NCBI GenBank assembly: GCA_032358255.1
Contig: JAULBX010029489.1
Location: forward strand, 1 to 21,886
Length of the DNA stretch: 21,886 nucleotides
Origin: Heterotrichella gracilis
Taxonomy: Eukaryota > Sar > Xanthophyceae > Tribonematales > Xanthonemataceae
Direction: 5' to 3'
Of this stretch, positions 18,288 to 21,886 are shown piece after piece; the stretch's first letter is position 1, and the number at the start of each line of letters is the position of its first letter. The position numbers were made by a program, and so were the translations under genes. Below the pieces are notes generated by a model. That model saw nothing but the letters and a program-made list of their open reading frames with translations. It was not told the DNA's origin and searched no databases.

Positions 18288-18453
18288 CAGCTACCCAGTC
18301 AGCACTTGCCAGGGGCCATGGTGGGCCATTAATTAGCAAAATTCCCAGCTCTGCCTTGACCAGCTGCTATGAACCTGCGTATCAAGGCGGGGCTGGCAAT
18401 TTTGCTCGTCTTTGGCCCACCATGGCCCTTGGCAAGTGCTGGCCGGGTAGGTG
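18288..18453. repeat. Large foldback: about 60-72 bp arms, 22-nt loop
   Basis: 18300-18359 pairs without gaps with 18382-18441 (every pair sums to 36741), 51 of 60 positions complementary; five of the nine mismatches form one internal loop. Outermost 29 bp have a single mismatch (CAGCACTTGCCA and GGGCCATGGTGGGCCA). Weaker pairing extends to 18288/18453. The loop is 18360-18381. The stretch 18114-18784 contains no supported gene besides this. Confidence 0.93.
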
Positions 18454-18784
18454 CATGGGCAGCAGGCGCAGGTGCCATGGGCGTTGCTGCTGCTGCACTA
18501 TCGAGTGGCAGTGAGGCCCTTAGGCCGAGGCTGCTGCACTCTGTGGCGCTGCTGGTGCAGGCTGTGGGGCCAGGGTGAGGACAAGTGCTGGAGCTGCAGG
18601 CGCAGGTCCTGGGGCTGGATATGCAACAGGGTCGGCCCTTTTGAACCGTTGGATTTTGAATTCAAAGTTGAAACCAGCATCCAGCAGGCTTCCAACCACA
18701 ACATAACACAGACACAAATGAATACTTTGTCTTTCCTGCCCAGGTTAGGATCCAAGAGGGAAGGTATGCTACGGAGTACCGCTG

Positions 18785-18960
18785 TCAATTCCTGATAAAC
18801 ATTGGGGAGATATCAGTGTGGACTTTGTAGGAGAATTGCCACTAACGATGCCTGGAAAGAACGATTGCCTCATGGTAGTTGTTGATAGACTGACTAAGAT
18901 GGTGCATCTGATACCCACGTTGACTACGGCCTCTGCAACATGGGGTAGTCGATGTTGGTG
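18785..18960 (+). pseudogene. Ty3/gypsy-type retrotransposon integrase fragment
   Basis: One plus-strand frame reads IPDKHWGDISVDFVGELPL, then a segment with DCLMVVVDRLTKMVHLIPT. This is the start of the retroviral-type integrase catalytic core (the W-D-x-x-x-D-F-I/V motif with the first catalytic Asp, then V-V-V-D-R-L-T-K-M). The frame breaks out of family resemblance after about 18940 and no second catalytic Asp or DDE Glu, reverse transcriptase or LTRs are visible nearby, so it is a short dead remnant. The region just upstream (18740-18785) is diverged. Confidence 0.8.
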
Positions 18961-19284
18961 TCGACCTGCGGGAGGAATGACAGACGATTCCAACAGGAAA
19001 TGGAACCGCACATTGCCTTTGTAACAGAATAAGTAAACGGGGTGCATCTGGTACTGATACATGGGGTTCAATCCATGAGGCAATGTCCACCACCACCGAA
19101 TTGGGGCACGCTGCATCCACAGAAAGTCACTCAGTCAGCTCCAGGCTCCAAGCATCGATGAAAAAGGATATTAAATAAAAAATGCAATATATTGTTTATA
19201 TTCCTGGAGAAAGGACTGGCTAACCTCTCAGGCTCATTAGCCAGGTAGAAGGGGAACTTCTTCGCCTCTGGCGCATCCCCCCGG

Positions 19285-19329
19285 GGTGATGCTGGGGAGG
19301 AAGAGGGCCTCTTCCTCCCCAGCATCACC
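19285..19329. repeat. Perfect 22-bp inverted repeat with a one-base centre
   Basis: The left arm 19285-19306 (GGTGATGCTGGGGAGGAAGA GG) is exactly complementary to 19308-19329, with G19307 at the centre. The surrounding minus-strand frame (19131-19415) reads through it with a plausible segment EAKKFPFYLANEPERLASPF, but I cannot assign a gene. Confidence 0.95.
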
Positions 19330-19455
19330 TGCACTCGCAGCCTTCGAGTCATAATCATATTATATTTTACAATTTTTCTACATGTATTCATCTCCAATGC
19401 GCCATACTGTTCCATGATTTGTCTTTTACCAAAGCTTAGAGCGCTGCTGGAGTGG

Positions 19456-19484
19456 TTTAGGGTTTAGGGTCCAGGGTTTAGGGT
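19456..19484. repeat. Telomere-like tract beside repeat R2
   Basis: TTTAGGGTTTAGGGTCCAGG GTTTAGGGT: three to four TTTAGGG-type units with one interruption. No flanking duplication found. Confidence 0.92.
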
Positions 19485-19487
19485 AGG

Positions 19488-19740
19488 TCAGGTACTGTGG
19501 GCTCAGCGTGGCTGTCCAATTGAAATTCCTGTAGCCACTTAACAACCGCTTATTTATAAGCACTTGACAGTCGGCATGCCATGCCATTGGCAGCTAGGCC
19601 AATGCGGTTGAACAAAACGTTGTTACAGTTGGTTGCAAGCTAGTATCGCTCAAATTTGTGTCACAGAGGTGGAGTGTATTGCTTGTCGCTTTAGCGTGAG
19701 CTTGGATGTCTAGGTAGCAAGGGTTGCCGCAGTTTGTGAA
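19488..19740. repeat. Dispersed repeat R2, copy 2
   Basis: Same orientation as 13384-13560, with the signature GGTTGAACAAAACGTTGTTA and GCAAGGGTTG. It is longer than copy 1, with an extra segment around 19545-19605. It directly follows a telomere-like tract at 19456-19484. Confidence 0.7.
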
Positions 19741-20136
19741 TTGCAAAATACCTGGCATTGCTCATAACAGTACGTAAAGGTGTGATCACTAGCAAAGTAA
19801 CCTAGTTACAGGGGGTTACATTGGTGCTATATGTTAGGAAACGTTGTGTGGGCGTCTGGCTGCTGCTCAGGATAAATTATTGGTGTTGTACGCAGGGAAC
19901 TGTGAGTGACCTGTGACGTCATTGGTGGCATTGCTCAGGGACCTTGAAATGCGTGTATGCAGGAATGAATAGTATTTTTGGGAGCAGTTGGAAGTTTTGA
20001 CAATACAATGTTTTTTGTGATCTTGTAGCAAGCTGCTTGTAATCCAATTGGCTCTACCGGTAGTACTACACAATGGACATAATTGGATATAATAGTGTTC
20101 CAGCGCACGTGGACATGCGCATGCTTCAGGGCAACC

Positions 20137-20640
20137 GTCGCAAATGGGGAGGACTTTATAAAAAGTTTTATTAATGGCCCATGCAATGGCGCACATAATG
20201 GCATTCAGTTAACATTGCAATCATAACAAAACCGTTGCTATTTTATCGCACTTGCAAAGCATCAATCGCCAATAATTGCAACCATGTTGTGTACTATCCG
20301 GCCATGCAATCAATTTGCCGCAATTGGCAATTGCACAGGCTCAGCCTCGGAGCGAGATTTTCTTCAAGCCTGAGGCTGAATGTGGTGCTACTATGCGGGC
20401 CACAGCTGGGAACCCATGCCAAGGGTGAGCCACCAGGCCACCGTGAATTTCAAAGTGGAATTTTAAAGCTTGTGCAAAGGGTTGCACAGTGGCAAAGGGT
20501 TGCTGTTGCCAACAGTGGTTACAACAGTGCAAAGCTTTTGACGTATAGAAGTGTCAAGGAGAAGATATTGCAGGCCCGGTGCACCTCAAAAGCGCAATAA
20601 CTGGCTGCTTGCGTCTTGCATTAGTTTTGCACCCCTTGGT
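20137..20640. repeat. Dispersed repeat R1, copy 2
   Basis: Same orientation as 10741-11125. Shared blocks include CAAATGGGGAGGACTTTATA, GGGCCACAGCTGG, GTGAGCCACCAGG, CAACAGTGCAAAGC and the 3' block TGCGTCTTGCA..TTTGCACCCCTT. It contains an internal stem TCAGCCTC/GAGGCTGA at about 20340-20378 absent from copy 1. Confidence 0.75.
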
Positions 20641-21505
20641 AAGTGGGCCGGCCAACCAAACGATGGTTTTAAAACCAAATTGAATTGCTTTAAACAGCGG
20701 CTGAAGCGAGCAATACATGCAAAAATAAACAATTGTGAAGGAAGAGGTTGTGCTGACAATGTCAGCGCAGAGAGCCTGAGCTTAATGGCCTGCACCCATG
20801 CTGTGCGGAAAAAGGGGTACACCAGGACCTGGGATGCACAGGAGGGGACAGAAAACATGTCCTTGAAAACACACATAATCCTCCCTTCCTGATATGTACG
20901 CTATTTCAGGGTAGCGCAGTGCGTGCGATGCAAAGGAGTGTTTGGCTGTGCAGCAAGGGTGCGCTCTTGGTACTGTATGTAGCAGATATGCCCTGTGGGA
21001 CCTCCCTCCAACACCGGTCAAAGATGGGCAGAACATCCCTGGGAGAGCAGCGACCGGGTGCGCGATTTTCGTCAAAACCTTAAAACTTGAGAGCGGGTCC
21101 CCACCAGCTCGATCTCGAAAATGGCTGGGGGGACCAATGCCAAAAGGAAAAATCTGGCAGACGCAATCGGCACCGGGCAACCACCCGCCCCTTATTGGGG
21201 TACTTCACAAAAGCCTTTGGAACTCCGAGTCCTTTGACCGTGTTTTGCAGGGAAACCAAGAACGTATAGTGGCGCGGCAGCCCGCCGCGTAGTGCTGGAA
21301 GTTTTGAGCAAAGGCAAACGTGGCAGAGCAGTGTTGTCAAGACGTAGACAGGGAAGCTAGGTGCATAGCGCACAAAAAGGAAAACAGAGGAAGCTGTGCC
21401 AGGCGTTTTGTCTGGCAGGATTGGATTGGCGGAAAAAAGTGGTGGGGTGCCGCCAGGTGGGGCACGTGCGCGAGCCCACCGCCCGATTTTGCAACACAGT
21501 AACAC
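20641..21505. other. Unassigned region near right end
   Basis: Overlapping minus-strand open frames (20782-21180 and 21080-21556) have no signal peptide, splice support or family resemblance that I recognise, and the plus strand is also open in places. I call no gene here. Confidence 0.5.
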
Positions 21506-21530
21506 GCCCCCCCTGCAAACGCAGGGGGGC
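21506..21530. repeat. GC-rich stem-loop
   Basis: GCCCCCCCTGC and GCAGGGGGGC pair around an AAAC loop (one unpaired C). Confidence 0.85.
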
Positions 21531-21599
21531 GCCACTAGCAATGCAGTGGCCAACAAGATCAGTGCAGGAACACCTACACAAATACCCTAGAGAAGGAAT

Positions 21600-21886
21600 G
21601 CCGCTGGGTCCCGAACCCCCCACCCCCAGACCCCCACCCCGCCCCCGCCCCACCGCGCACCCAGTAGAGTGCCGAGCCAGCACAGCACTTGTGCCGCCCG
21701 GCAACCCACCGCAGCACGTACAACATCACCCCCCTCCCCCCCCCACCCCACCCTGCCACTGCCCCCAAAACCCCCTGCAACCGCCACCTCCAGCCCCCCC
21801 AATACCCCCCCCTTGCTCAGCGGGTGGGCGCAATTACGAGGGAACCCCCACCAGAAACACCCCTCCCCCCCCCTCCTCGCACCCCC
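21600..21886. repeat. C-rich low-complexity end
   Basis: Long runs of C interrupted by A, G or T (CCCCCCACCCCCAGACCCCC and similar). Both strands are open only because of composition. Sequence accuracy here may be poor. Confidence 0.85.

Noticed and set aside
18369..18578. Plus-strand frame beginning MNLRIKAGLAILLVFG, which looks like a signal-peptide exon with a possible donor at 18447
   Set aside because: It overlaps the loop and right arm of the large foldback, and the downstream sequence gives no acceptor-linked coding exon; the hydrophobic start is explained by the repeat sequence.
19055..19080. GGGGTTCAATCC resembling a tRNA T-loop
   Set aside because: The loop would be 8 nt and no cloverleaf can be built around it.
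19131..19415. Minus-strand frame through the perfect palindrome
   Set aside because: A short central segment looks protein-like, but the frame depends on the palindrome and has no recognisable family or splice sites.
20782..21556. Two long overlapping minus-strand frames
   Set aside because: No recognisable domain, overlapping frames, and adjacent C-rich sequence; insufficient for a gene call.

Overview
The window looks like nuclear DNA of a green alga (Chlorophyta). It has intron-dense genes with GT-AG introns of about 60-670 bp, plant-type telomere motifs (TTTAGGG/CCCTAAA) scattered inside genes, a SWEET sugar transporter, an expansin and a Ty3/gypsy integrase scrap. A chlamydomonadalean relative is plausible but cannot be proven from the sequence. 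All gene models were built by hand from splice signals and reading phase; none is backed by transcripts.

Layout. (1) 1-7107: two tandem minus-strand paralogues of an unrecognised secreted, heavily N-glycosylatable protein. Gene A (1-2205) runs off the left edge. Gene B (3509-7107) is complete: 8 exons, 490 aa. Exons 1-4 have identical lengths and phases in A and B. (2) 8261-10505: a 6-exon minus-strand SWEET transporter, 295 aa. (3) 11224-11965: a small plus-strand hypothetical gene, first exon clear, later exons tentative. (4) 11966-13846: a gene-poor stretch rich in palindromes and foldbacks. (5) 13847-17401: a plus-strand expansin. The conventional reading stops at 16557 (267 aa). A fully in-frame alternative splices past that stop into two exons encoding a six-cysteine module and ends at 17401 (322 aa). 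(6) 17402-21886: an orphan terminal exon (17949-18113), a large foldback (18288-18453), an integrase fragment, a perfect odd palindrome (19285-19329), second copies of dispersed repeats also present further left, and a C-rich low-complexity end.

The most notable genome-level pattern is recurring short telomere-like tracts sitting between two direct copies of local unique sequence (about 20-75 bp). At 829-950 paralogue B shows the empty site. Inside genes the tracts mostly read CCCTAAA on the sense strand. The most notable gene-level signal is the expansin with an apparent C-terminal cysteine-rich module. Functionally, the identifiable genes point to the cell surface: secreted glycoproteins, sugar transport and wall loosening. 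There is no evidence that they are co-regulated.
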